Below, in pieces: positions 19,420 to 29,084 of a stretch of DNA of 64,000 bases. Origin of the DNA: Prorocentrum cordatum (Eukaryota > Sar > Dinophyceae > Prorocentrales > Prorocentraceae); the NCBI GenBank assembly GCA_963575745.1, contig CAUYUJ010001447.1, positions 1,359,680-1,423,679 of the forward strand, in the 5' to 3' direction. The position numbers and the translations under genes are program-made. The number at the start of each line of letters is the position of its first letter. Position 1 is the first letter of the stretch. A model generated the notes under the pieces. That model was not told where the DNA came from and made no database searches. It saw nothing but the letters and a program-made list of their open reading frames with translations.

Positions 19420-21063
19420 ATGTCGCGGCCCGGTGCCGACGTGCGGAGCCTGCCCATCTTCTCGCTCGCGGGCGCCTTCAAGGATTCCCGGCCAGAAGAA
19501 AGGCAGAGGCTGGTCCGCGGCGCCCTCACCGGCTTCGGCGAGCTGCCAGCCGCGCGGCGCGCCGGGGCAGTGCGGATGGCCATGGAGACGGGGCAGCGGG
19601 CCTCGCAGGCCCAGGCCACGGAGGGTCAAGACCCAAGAGCGGTGCCCCTGATCCAGAACCTCATGGCCGTGGCCACGGAGTCGCAGATTCAGTCGATGCC
19701 ACAGGAGGAGCTGGACAGCATCACCCAGGAGGCGCAGAACGTGGCAGTCAGAGCCATGCAGCCGCAGCAGCTGGCGGACGTGGTGCAGGAGCTGCGGCCC
19801 GAGGAGCGCGAGATGCTCACGGACACCCTGGTGGAGGCGAAGGTGGTCCCTTCGGAACACCGCGCGGTCATGGAGCAGACCATCAAGCCAGGAGGCTACG
19901 TGGACAGTCTTCGAGTGGCACTGACCTGGCTGGACTGGGCCAGGACGCGGGCGTGGGTGGCCGTGGCTCTTACCGCCCTTGAGCTGGTCTGCGCCGTGGC
20001 GCTCGGCGTCTTGGGGGAGCCGTGCGCCCCCCCGAACGCCCTGTGGCTGCAGGTCGACGTCGCCATCGCCCTGCTGGCGTCGGCAGGCGCCGGCTCTGCG
20101 GCGTGGCTCCTGGCGGAGCCACTGCGGAAGCTCCACGAGGATCCTGTGGGCACCGCGCAGCGCTGGCACGGGGACGGGGCGCCCCGCGACTGGACCCTGC
20201 GGCTGCAGGCGGCGATCCCGGGCGTGCCCCTGCAAACATACCGGAACGGAGCCATAGGGCTGTGCGTCTGCACGGTCATGGCTCTCCTGGGTGTGTGCTG
20301 GGCTCTGTTCGGGTTGGAGAACGCGGCCAACACCATCATTCAGGGGTGCTCGCCCGCGACGGCATGGTGCTGGGCGTTCTTCTGGTTGCTGCGGGTGGGC
20401 CTCCTCGTGGCCGTAGCGTTACTGGTCGCGTGGGTGTACCGCGAGGCGCAGAGGCACGCGGACGGGACCCCGAGGGACGGCGACAGCGAGCCGCAGCAAC
20501 CACTGCTCCGCACCGAGGAGAACACCCGGTCCGCAGATCCGCCAGCCGCCGTGAAGGCCCAAGAGGCCCCCGCAGCCGTCGAGCCGGCCGCCCCGGCGCC
20601 CGCGTCGGCCCCGGCCCGGCCGCGCGAGGCCCGAGAGGCCCCTGCTGCCGAGGAGCCGCCCGCCCCGGCGCCCACGCAGCCTCCGGGGCGGCCGCAGGCC
20701 AGCCGCGGCGCGGCGGGCGCGAAGCCGCAGAGCGCGGCAGCCGCCGAGCCGGCGGCGCACGAGCCAGACCCCGAGCAGGTGCGGCAGGACGTCGCGGCCC
20801 TGCTGCAGCGGCTCCGACGGCCCGAGCGGCGCGCCGCCGACGGCCCCGGGGGCTCGCCGGCCCCGCCGCTGACGCCGCCCACCCAGACCGTTGCGGCCGC
20901 GGCCGCCACGAGCGGAGGCGGCGCGAGCGGGGACCGCGGCGCCGCGAGGCGTCGGCAGCTGCAGCGGTCGGGCCACGCGGAGGTGCACGCCAGCATGCGG
21001 GCGGAGCACGACGACGCGCTCAGCCGGCTCGACACGCTGGAGCGCGGGGATGCTCCGAAGTAG
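19420..21063 (+). CDS. Four-TM membrane protein with Pro/Ala-rich tail, unknown family
   Basis: The best intact gene here, 547 residues if the ATG at 19420 is used. That ATG lies 10 bp after a good 3' splice signal (TTTCTGCGCAG ending 19410), so an earlier exon is possible; the same frame is also open further upstream. Residues 1-170 are soluble and helical (AGAFKDSRPEERQRLVRGAL, PLIQNLMAVATESQIQSMPQ). Four hydrophobic helices follow at about 176-198, 206-233, 277-299 and 315-340. The rest is a long tail rich in Pro, Ala, Glu and Arg (e.g. AAEEPPAPAPTQPPGRP), ending in a charged helix (HDDALSRLDTLERGDAPK). I recognise no family, so function is unknown. The protein should sit in a membrane, with N-terminus and tail probably on the same side. 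Codon use is strongly GC-ending, as in an expressed gene. Confidence 0.7.
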   Translation: MSRPGADVRSLPIFSLAGAFKDSRPEERQRLVRGALTGFGELPAARRAGAVRMAMETGQRASQAQATEGQDPRAVPLIQNLMAVATESQIQSMPQEELDSITQEAQNVAVRAMQPQQLADVVQELRPEEREMLTDTLVEAKVVPSEHRAVMEQTIKPGGYVDSLRVALTWLDWARTRAWVAVALTALELVCAVALGVLGEPCAPPNALWLQVDVAIALLASAGAGSAAWLLAEPLRKLHEDPVGTAQRWHGDGAPRDWTLRLQAAIPGVPLQTYRNGAIGLCVCTVMALLGVCWALFGLENAANTIIQGCSPATAWCWAFFWLLRVGLLVAVALLVAWVYREAQRHADGTPRDGDSEPQQPLLRTEENTRSADPPAAVKAQEAPAAVEPAAPAPASAPARPREAREAPAAEEPPAPAPTQPPGRPQASRGAAGAKPQSAAAAEPAAHEPDPEQVRQDVAALLQRLRRPERRAADGPGGSPAPPLTPPTQTVAAAAATSGGGASGDRGAARRRQLQRSGHAEVHASMRAEHDDALSRLDTLERGDAPK

Positions 21064-23089
21064 CCGCGCATCTGCATGCGGGGGGGGGCTCTGCCACCTC
21101 GGTGGCTCGGTCCTCGATCCTCACCCCATTCGGCCCTCCACCTGCCGAGCCTCGCCCTCACCTTCCTCTTCCCTCCCCCGCTCGTCAGCTCTCCTCGGGC
21201 CGCCGGCTGGGCACCAAAGCGTGCTCTTGCCTTGGGCTGTAGTGGCCTGATGCTCGCCGCCGCCATCGACCCGTTGAGCTACGAATCGGCGATGAGAGCG
21301 CCATCCAAAAAAGCGGTGGTCTGTGACTGCTATTTACGTACGTCCTGAGGGTGGCACGCTCGGGTTTCGGGGAAACACGTGCCGTGCTGGTTGGCGTTGC
21401 GACGTCGTAGCGTTGATACCTGCATGTCGCTGAGCGTCGTGCTGGTGACACCCATTGGAACAGTGGGTGTCACAAGATTTGACGTGCGTGGTGGTCAGCG
21501 TCGTGGTGTTGGTGTCCGCCTCTATGCCCCGCGCCTGGGCCCCCATCGTTCTGCTAAGTATGGCAGGATGCCGCAATCTACGACGTGATGCTGCTGATGC
21601 CAGTCAGACTCGACGGCGATGACACTGTCGGAGGCGCCCCTGGCCCATCTGACGGTGGAGTCGCTGCCGCGGGTGGCTCTGGAGCCGTCGAGGATGCCGG
21701 CACCGGAGCCGCCTGGCAGCTGGCCTTGTTGTCGGAGGTGCCGGTAGACGAGGCCTCCCTGGAGTGGCCGGCGGGGCTTGGGAAGCAGCTACTATCGGAG
21801 GCAGGGTCGTCACCGATGATGGCAGTCACGTCGGGAAAGTGATCGGAGCCTGCTCTGGCATGGTCGGCGATGTAGACGCTGTCGAATGTAGCTCCAGAGT
21901 CGGCGGAATCAAGTCCATCGAACATGCCGTCAACGCTGCTGTAGAACGTCGAGCCGAACTTAGTGTCGGCATCACTGGTGGAAATGGCGGTGACTTGCTT
22001 CGGAGCTGGCGCTGGAGCCGATGGAGGTACCGTGGTCGGGTTTTCCGTTCGAGCCGCTGTCAGAAACGCCGTGAGATGATGTTAACGGTCAGCATCGTGC
22101 TCCTAGAATTTGTCTTTCTTGTCATCGTCTTATTCGTTTTTTCCACTGCGCTGGTCATCTCCATCGTACTGGGTTCATTGCTGCTCAGCGCCGTGATGGT
22201 GGTTCCCGTTGTCTTGGTCATCGTCCTACTCCTGTCATTAGCCATGCTGCATGGCACCACCGTTCTGCCAGGGTGGTGCTTGTATGGCCCATCCTCCAGT
22301 TTCACCGCAATCAGAATTGCGATCGGATGCGGACATTTTTTGCAGGCTCCATTTGCCGCAATTCAGACCCATGCTGTACAATGGTACGTAGCACGTAACG
22401 CCATACGCAATGTAAGTGCAATACGAAAGCAAAGCTACCCAAGGACCCCCCACACAATTCGATGTTTCTGACGTGGTGCTATGCAACGTTCTGCACCATC
22501 CAAAAGCAGTAACAATCAATACAAACGAGGAGAGTCACGAGGAATATGACAAACGACATGCGAGCCTTCAACTGACAATCTTGGCCGCGCCATCGTTGGA
22601 GCTCACGCGGTCGGAGCCCGTATTGCCAGAAATAAGAGCCTTGAAACGTGACGCATGATAAACATCGCATGCCTCTACTGTGTTACCTCATCTTCCGCTA
22701 GATGAAGAGGGGTGAAACGAGATGTGAAGGAGCAGGAGGAGAAGGAACAGGATGAGGGGAGAAACCAAGCGACGACAATGCCGCAACAATACGTGCATAA
22801 ATCACCGTCGAGCACCCGGGCAAATTACGCAAACACGCCAACTCTGTACGAAAGGCGTTGTCTGTTTGTTTTTTAACGCATGTGACGCATCACCGCCGCT
22901 CCCATATCTCTTTGGAAACGCCCCTGTGGCCAAACGTTTGATTTCAGCTTGGCAAATCTACGGGACTAAGTATCATCCCCCCAGCCATTCTGAAAACTCT
23001 TCGAGGAACATTTGGAGGAGAATGAGGGGGAGCATCAGGGTTGGGAGAGAGAAGAGACGAGGACTAGGATGAGGAATCGGAGGAGGAGG
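21064..23089. other. 2-kb stretch without a recognised gene
   Basis: Probably 3' flank of the membrane-protein gene, then less GC-rich sequence. Open frames at ~21585-21925 (both strands) and a hydrophobic plus frame near 22078-22240 have low-complexity composition and no motif. GATGATG/CATCGTC-like patches are scattered. I see no gene that can be supported. Confidence 0.45.
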
Positions 23090-23245
23090 ACGAGGAGGAT
23101 GAGGCCTTTTGGGAGCCCTTGGGGCACTTTGGAGTCCTCCTGATATATTCCTGGGGCCCTTTTGGAGGCTTCTCTGAAGGCCTCTTCTGACACGACAAGG
23201 ATCCTGGTTTCGATCTGTTCTACCTTCCGCGGGGAGTTCGAACGC
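23090..23245 (-). repeat. Dispersed CTTGGGGCC-type repeat, minus orientation
   Basis: Read on the minus strand it starts AGAACAGATCGAAACCAGGA, followed by degenerate AGGCCT/CCAAAAGGGCCCC units. The plus-strand block at 27484 begins with nearly the same AGAACAAATCGAAACCAGAA. Same family, opposite orientation. Confidence 0.6.
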
Positions 23246-23329
23246 GTAGGGGGTTTGGACACCGTTGCTATTGTGGCTCGAGCCATCGCCGCTTAGCCCT
23301 GGCAGGCCCCGGCGCCTTCGGCCAGGCGC

Positions 23330-23919
23330 ATGCCCTTCGCCGAGGAGAAGCGCAAGGCCAGGGATGGAATCAGCCGCTCCTTGCACACCCTCGCTGGCGA
23401 GCTCGGGCTGCAGATGGTGCCTCTGCAGGGTGCAGGCGCCAACCGCGAAGCGCTGTACGAGCAAATCTACGGCAAGGGGTCCGCCGAGCAACTGGGACGT
23501 CTGGATGACCTGCGGAGCGAGTGGTCGCGAGCCGGCGGGACAGGCTGGCAGCCGTCCTTTTTGGACGCCGGGAAGGAGCGCTTCGAGCTAGCGTTGCGTG
23601 CAGCTCTGGACGCCCGAAATGGGTACTGAAAGAATGGGTACTATGCCCAACAGCGGATCTTGTTCATTTTGAACAGGACTCGCTGTCCACGCCGCCGCGG
23701 CCTGTGTTCATTCGAGACAGGAGGCCGCCCGCCCAACAGCGGCCGCTGTTGGTTCGGGACAACATTTGTTGTTGGGCATGTTGCCCATTCTTTCGGTACC
23801 CATTTCGGGTGTCCAAAGCAGCCGAGTCGCCAGGCGGCGCGGCAGAGGATGAGAACCGTGGAGATACCGAGATCGAGGGGCACCACACGTTGCAGCTGAG
23901 CTACACGCTGCGCTGGTGA
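23330..23919 (+). CDS. Hypothetical ORF interrupted by an introner-like element
   Basis: The ATG at 23330 opens MPFAEEKRKARDGISRSLHT and continues to RFELALRAA. The frame then enters a TIR element (23605-23817) and stops inside it at 23629. Beyond the element, coding resumes as AESPGGAAEDENRGDTEIEG and ends at 23919. If the element plus one copy of its 5-bp duplication (218 bp) is skipped, the two parts are in frame. A GT-AG pair at 23598 and 23821 would also remove it and keep the frame (224 bp). The product would be about 121 residues, soluble, mostly helical, and of no family I know. It may be the upstream part of the Rep-like gene that starts near 23949, or an independent small gene. Confidence 0.5.
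23605..23817. mobile_element. Introner-like TIR element with 5-bp target duplication
   Basis: The ends are inverted repeats of about 45 bp with five or so mismatches. Left reads TCTGGACGCCCGAAATGGGT, ACTGAAAGAATGGG and ATGCCCAACA; the right end read inward has TTTGGACACCCGAAATGGGT and ACCGAAAGAATGGG. GCAGC flanks both sides (23600-23604 and 23818-23822). The interior is palindrome-rich (AACAGCGGCCGCTGTTGG near 23738). It has no coding capacity. The shape fits the TIR-bearing introner elements known from dinoflagellate genomes, which insert into coding sequence and are spliced out as introns. Confidence 0.75.
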
Positions 23920-23948
23920 ATTCCGGTTCCGCGCGCGGGCCTTCCTGA

Positions 23949-25065
23949 TGACGCACAATTCACAATTGTCTCGCCTTCGCACCGTCACCGCGCCAGCGGG
24001 GTGAGTTCTTGGCACTCGTGCAGGGAAGGGCCCAGAAGTACAACGCCGCGTACTGGAGCTGCAAATGCGTATTGCCCACGCGCGCGCCGAACCCAAGTCG
24101 CATCCACTACCTCGCATACTTCTCCAGGCACGGCCGCGGCAACGGCGTCGACCATTCCACGACGAACGAGTGGGTCCACGCGGGCGCGCGGCCCCGTGTA
24201 GGCGCCAACGCTGAGAACCGTGGTCCGTCGGAGCGAGTGCGCGCCATCAGGCGCGGGCACTTTTATGCACGGGCATGGAAGTCTGGCACTGCGTACGCTG
24301 AGACAAGAGATGCCTCCTGGGAAGATTTGCGGGCGCCCGAAGCACGATGGGTCGTCAGTCTTTGGGGGGTGCATAAGCAGGACCACGACGCGTTTCGCCA
24401 GCTTTCAGCGAAGCTGTGCGATGGCCGCGACCGACGATGGACGCCGTCGTGGAGACGGAGACAAGGCACGCATGCAAGAAAGAGCAGTCACTAGCACTGG
24501 CGGCGATCCGGGCGCTTTCGAAGCCAATGATGCCGCTGTGCCCCGCCATTGAATCTTGGATAATGCACTTCGGCGAGGTCGATGATAGTTGTAAGTTCCT
24601 CGTCCTCCACGGGCCGCCCCGCGCCGGGAAATCGAGGCTAGCGCGATCACTGTTCGGCGCGGAGCAGACCCTGGTGATCGGCGCGATGAACGCCCACGAG
24701 CCGAATCTGCACTCGCAGGGGCGAGGCGCCCACAGGGCTGCGCTGTTGGACGAGATGCAAGCCCCAGATTTCACCACCAGGAACAAGAAGCTGTCGCAGA
24801 CGCACTTCGGCGACGCAGAGTCGGGCAAGGGGCCTACCATGCAGCACGCGCACTGCGCGTTCCTCCGGCAGACCCCCATCATCATCACGATGAACCACTG
24901 GGGGCTGGGCGGCCTAGGCGCCGCGGACGGAGCGGGTCGAGGCCAATTGCGTTGCCGCGGAGATCTCAGAGCCAGCGCGAGGAGCGACCCTGGGCGCCGA
25001 GGCCGCTGCCCCGCGCAAGGCAACCACCCCGCGCAACGGCGGAAGAGGTCAGCATCAAGCCTAAC
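23949..25065 (+). pseudogene. Rep-like protein (probable HUH plus SF3 helicase), frameshifted
   Basis: An open frame from 23949 includes IHYLAYFSRHGRGNGVDHST (~24102), which looks like the HUH nuclease motif with the second His replaced by Leu, then RRGHFYARAWKSGTAYAETR and EARWVVSLWGVHKQDHDAF. Near 24430 the frame shifts and continues MDAVVETETRHACKKE. The ATPase part carries a Walker A loop GPPRAGKS (24611-24634), a Walker B LLDEM (24743-24757) and a sensor-1-like IITMNHW with Asn at 24893. Another shift near 24925 leads to EANCVAAEISEPARGA and a stop near 25062. This P-loop layout resembles the superfamily 3 helicase half of rolling-circle Rep proteins; I recall a large dinoflagellate family of this kind, which I cannot check here. 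Two frameshifts and the lost His suggest a dead copy. Confidence 0.5.
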
Positions 25066-25504
25066 TCTAAGGCCCTCACCGCAGCTGAACCGCAGCTAAA
25101 CCGCGCCCAAAGAAGAGTGGAAAAATCGCCCGCGCACGCAGACGCACGCGCGGCAGGAGGACAGGCGCCCACGCGGACGCGCACTTTCTGCGTCGGCGGC
25201 TAGGCAGATTGATTGCGCCGGCGGAAGAAAGCCGACACGCGCGCGCGCGCACAGCCACTCGCACAAACATTTACACGCGCGCAGACGCGCAGACAGGCGC
25301 AGACACACACGCGCGCGCAGACGCGCGCATGCAAAATGCCGCGCAATGAAAGAGTCGACATCTCGACCCCAGTGGAAGTCGGCGGGGGGGGCCGCGGAAG
25401 GCGACGGATGGCCTTTCACTGCGAATCAGACACGGGGCGGTTCGAGGGCACCACGGAGCTGCATGGCGATGGGGCCCGCGCCGCCGACGAGAACGACCTC
25501 GGGA
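25066..25504. repeat. Alternating CG/CA tract and GC-rich spacer
   Basis: At 25215-25335 the DNA is an irregular alternation of CGCGCG, CACACA and CAGACGCGCAGACA units, a purine-pyrimidine alternation that could adopt Z-DNA. The flanks are GC-rich with no gene. Confidence 0.7.
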
Positions 25505-25650
25505 AATACGACGACGACGACGACGGAGATGTGGATGACGACGACGATGACGATGATGACGATGATGATGACGACGACGATGATCAGGATGACGATGACG
25601 ATGAAGATGGCGACGGCAAAAGCGGCGATTGTGGCGATGGCGGCGACGGG
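25505..25650 (+). repeat. (GAC/GAT)n microsatellite
   Basis: GACGACGAC/GATGATGAC repeat. It reads as poly-Asp on the plus strand inside a longer open frame (~25213-25935), but that frame has no other protein-like feature, so I do not call a gene. Confidence 0.9.
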
Positions 25651-26463
25651 GCGACGATGGCAAACCCCATTCATCATCCGAGAGCTCCGCGCGAGCTCTG
25701 CCAGGGGGGGGGGCGCGGGCCCCCGGGCAGGACGACGGCCCCCCATTTGCAATCTCGGGACGTGACAAAAAATGCAGCTCTCGCGCAGGACTTCCTCGAA
25801 AACGAGCGATTTCCGGAGCGGTTTCCGGCGGCCGCCCGCGGGTTTCCTGCGGCCCCCGCGGCCCCCGGCAATTATCCTTTCCGTTTCTCGACGCACCGCG
25901 AGCAAGAGCGTCGGTTTCGCGCGGCCGTCGGCTGAGGATTGGCACCTGCGCGCGCGGGCGCGCGCGAAGGCGTGGGCGCTCCAAGAAGGACAAGGCCGGG
26001 CCCCGCTGCGAGCCGCTGGCCACCCGCAGAAGTCGCCCGGCGGGATGCCGCGAGGCGGCTCGCCCAGCGCCCGGGCCGCGGGGCAGCTGTTCCAGAGGGC
26101 GGGCGACGACTCTGGGCGGCCCCCATAGACCAACGCGCGGGCAGGCCCAAGCCCGAAGCGCTTGCTCAGGGGCCGGAAGGCGACGGCGATTTTGCGGCCG
26201 CAAAGATGCTGAAGACGGGAGGAGAGGAGCCGACGCACTCCTCCATCGCCGCTGCGCGCCCGACACCGACGATAAACCAGGGCGCGAGACAGCCCGTCGA
26301 CAAGCACCTCGTCTACCTGGCAGGGCGCGGCAAGATTGTCACGGCCCGCACTAGATCCCGCATCGCGGCGTCGCAGATCCCAGGGGGCGCCCCAGCGTTT
26401 CAGTCTGATTGCGAGCATGCCGCAATATGTGTTTAGGGCCCGCTGCAGTCTGCTGAACCCGCC
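25651..26463. other. GC-rich stretch; uncertain coding fragment near its end
   Basis: Very GC-rich DNA open in most frames on both strands. The plus frame at ~26205-26436 (KMLKTGGEEPTHSSIAAARP, then PVDKHLVYLAGRGKIVTART) looks somewhat protein-like and could be the upstream part of the broken ORF at 26464. I cannot assign a function. Confidence 0.3.
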
Positions 26464-27258
26464 ATGACCGTTCGCCCGGTTCAGACAGCCATTGCTCCGA
26501 CGGCATCGTGGCGCGCCTGCGCGGCAGACTGGGGCGCGGCAGCCCCCGCTCAAAGGTTGGCTTTCGCCGCGCACGAGCGCGCGCTCAAGCGCGCGGGCCC
26601 AGGGCGCTGGCGCGACCTCTTCACCAGCATGCCCCCGAAGACGCAGTGAAAGGCTCAGGAGCTCGCGCTGGCCAGGAAGGCCGGGAAGGCGCGGGCGAGC
26701 ACCGGGGCTGAGGGCGAAGCGGCGAACCTGCGGGCGCCTCGGGCAGCGCAGACCTTGGACAGCCCCGACGCGCAGAGCGTCTGGCGGGCCCCCATCCCGG
26801 CCAAAGGCAAGTTTCACATCGAGGCGCTGCCAGGCGATATCCCTGGAGACGCCGGACAGCGCCGCCACGACGGTCGGCCGAGCGCGGGCCGCGTTGGACG
26901 CCCCTGGGGGCCCGCGCGCCGAAGGCGGCATTCGCGGGCCGCGGCGGCGGCTTCTTCGGGGCGGGGAACGGCAAGATCATTATGGGGCACGAGAAAGCCT
27001 TGGCAGCGGCGGACTTGACGGGAGCGACGCGCCCACGAGATCGTGCCCCACGAGACCGCCGCGGCTTGGACCCAGGGCCGCCCCGCGAAAACCTTGCCGC
27101 GGCGCCCCCGGGAGGAGACGCCAGACGACTACCGCGGGCGCCTGAAGCTGGCCGCAGCGCACATCAACGACGACTACGACGTGGACAGCCTGCGCCGCGA
27201 GCTGCCAGCGCGCGCTCATGCCATGCGGCAGAACAAGGGGGACCGAATGATAAAGTAA
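26464..27258 (+). pseudogene. Broken hypothetical ORF, possibly transposon-derived
   Basis: The ATG at 26464 opens MTVRPVQTAIAPTASWRACA. The frame reads on through GRWRDLFTSMPPKTQ, hits TGA at 26647, and continues as AQELALARKAGKAR and AQSVWRAPIPAKGKFHIEAL up to ~26870. It then changes frame and ends as EETPDDYRGRLKLAAAHIND and SLRRELPARAHAMRQNKG (27124-27258). The three parts have matching composition and order, so I read one decayed gene of about 260 residues. I know no function. It follows the Rep-like remnant on the same strand, so it could belong to the same dead element, but that is inference. Confidence 0.35.
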
Positions 27259-27439
27259 TCACGGTGCCTTGAAACGCCATTCGAGCTCCGATGACAATGT
27301 GATCGCGGGGCGCTGGAACGCAGTGCGCTGCGTCAGAAGATTGTCATCGAAGCCATCTGTTCGAGGGCAACTGCCACCGCCGTCGCTTTCGCCGTCGGCG
27401 CCATCTGCGACGCCCACGTTGCCGACCCCGCTGCTGCCA

Positions 27440-28110
27440 GGATCGCCGTCGACTGCCAGAACTGATCATATTTCGGACAAACGCATAGAACAAATCGAAA
27501 CCAGAACGTTGTCCTGTCTGTTCGGGCCTCTCCGAGGCATTTTGGGGCTTCTTTGGGGCCTCTTCGACGGTCTCAAAGCGATCCTGGCCCGTCTGACGCC
27601 GCGGGAAGCCATCTCAGGGACCTGTCTGAACCGACATGAGGCCATTTTCGGGGCGCCTTATTTAGAGCAGTCTTGGAGGCCATCTTGGGCGTTCCGGTCT
27701 CGGGCCGTCTCGGGGCCCTCTCGGCGCCTGCTCGGGGTGCTCCCATGCCGTCGTGGGACCAGCTTGGAGGCTCAACGGGCGCTCTTGGAGCGCGGGGGTT
27801 TCTCGGGCCGTCTCGGGCAGTCGGAGGCCCGAGATAAAACAAGTGCACAAACCCTTCAAATATTTGTTTGGCGCATCTACTATTTGCGCCTCTTCGGGCC
27901 CTCATGAAAATCCTCTTCGAGGCTTCTTGGGGCAGTTGCTAGGGCTCTTCGGGGCCTCTCGGCCCATCTCTGGGCCATCCCGGGCCGTCCGGGGATCTGT
28001 TTAGGAGACGTATTGGGGACACCTCGGGCTCTCATGAGACCGCATTGGCCGTCTTGGAAGCATCTCGGAGGCCATCTCGGCCGTATTGGAAGCGAGTTGG
28101 CATTTTTTCA
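27440..28110 (+). repeat. Dispersed degenerate GGGGCCTCTT / CATCTTGG repeat
   Basis: After AGAACAAATCGAAACCAGAA at 27487, about 600 bp consist of short irregular units such as TTTGGGGCTTCTTTGGGGCC, CGGGCCGTCTCGGG and CATCTTGGGCG. Related blocks are at 23090 (minus), 29085-29640, 36100-36420, 47840-48200 (minus) and 55590-55720 (minus). Open frames through them give hydrophobic Leu/Gly/Trp pseudo-proteins that are not genes. Confidence 0.75.
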
Positions 28111-28429
28111 TAACCCCTTAGATTCTGATGTCTGGGGCGAAAAACATCGCGAGGAACAGGCACCTGGACCTCGCCTGTTCGGCTTACGCGCCTTCTGCCC
28201 GCGATTGCGGGCTCGCAGCCTTTCCGCATTCCTCCGTTTCGCTGCCGCCGCCGCTTTGCTGCCGCCGCCCAGGAGGGAGGACTAAAGGCCAACAGTCGTC
28301 GCGCACCAGGCGTCGGCGCCGTCACTCAGCTCCCCGACGGGGAGCGCCCAGGGAACCCAAGAGCAAAAGGTCTTTGTGCATCAGGCGCTCGCGCCTACGC
28401 TTCTCCGATGGGGAGCGGGCCACTGCCTG

Positions 28430-28810
28430 GCCAGAGCAAGCCAAAGGCAGCCGCAGTTCCTGGACAAGGATCGGCTCCTGGATAGGGAGCGGACCCTTGC
28501 CTGGACAAGGCAAACCCACAAAATCAACCGCAATTCCTCGACAGGGAACGGGCCCGTGTCTGGACGAGGCAAGCCCGCGCGCGGCAAACGCTCGGCCCCC
28601 CGAAAGGTGCCGGATCCTTGCCTGGACAAGGCAAACCCACAAATTCAGCCGCAATTCCTCGACAGGGCACGGGCCCCTGCCTGGACGAGGCAAACCCACG
28701 CGCGGCAAACGCTCGGCCCCCCGAAAGGTGCCGGGCCCTTGCCTGGGCAAGGCAAACCCAAGTCAGCCGCATCTCTTGGAACAGGTCCTGCCTGGATACG
28801 GCAAACCCAC
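28430..28810 (+). repeat. 121-bp tandem repeat (about three units)
   Basis: CTTGCCTGGACAAGGCAAAC starts at 28496 and again at 28617, exactly 121 bp apart, and in altered form at ~28738 and ~28785. Each unit also carries CGCGGCAAACGCTCGGCCCC and CCGAAAGGTGCCGG. The CCTTGCCTGGACAAGG part is a near-palindrome. Confidence 0.85.
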
Positions 28811-28845
28811 GCAGCAGCCGCAGTCCCTCAGCAGGTTGCGAATCA

Positions 28846-28990
28846 CAAACCAAACGTTGATTTACAGACCGCGCGCGGCGAATCACAGACCGCGCGCGCC
28901 GAATCAGAGATAATATACATTAAATCGCAGACCGCACGCGACGAATCACAGACGATACGCGTTGAATCACAAACCGCACGCGACGATGGC
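28846..28990 (+). repeat. ~21-bp tandem repeat (GAATCACAGACCGCRCGCG)
   Basis: Five to seven imperfect units of GAATCACAGACCGCGCGCG and variants such as GAATCACAAACCGCACGCG. Simple minisatellite. Confidence 0.8.
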
Positions 28991-29084
28991 GAACCTGGAT
29001 TTCTATAACAGCAGACTTGGGTTTGCATAGTTGCGGACTGCAAGTTCCATGTGGTTGCAGACAGACACGGGTTCTTTTTTGGGG

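Noticed and set aside
22078-22240. Hydrophobic plus frame resembling a TM protein
   Set aside because: Short GTC/ATC-rich stretch with no second conserved feature; the minus strand is open as well.
25505-25650. Acidic (poly-Asp) domain of a gene
   Set aside because: Only the microsatellite is acidic. The rest of the frame has no protein-like pattern or recognisable neighbours.
25426-26931. 501-codon minus-strand open frame
   Set aside because: The DNA is extremely GC-rich and open in most frames; the translation has no motif. The plus strand carries better protein-like pieces at 26464-27258.
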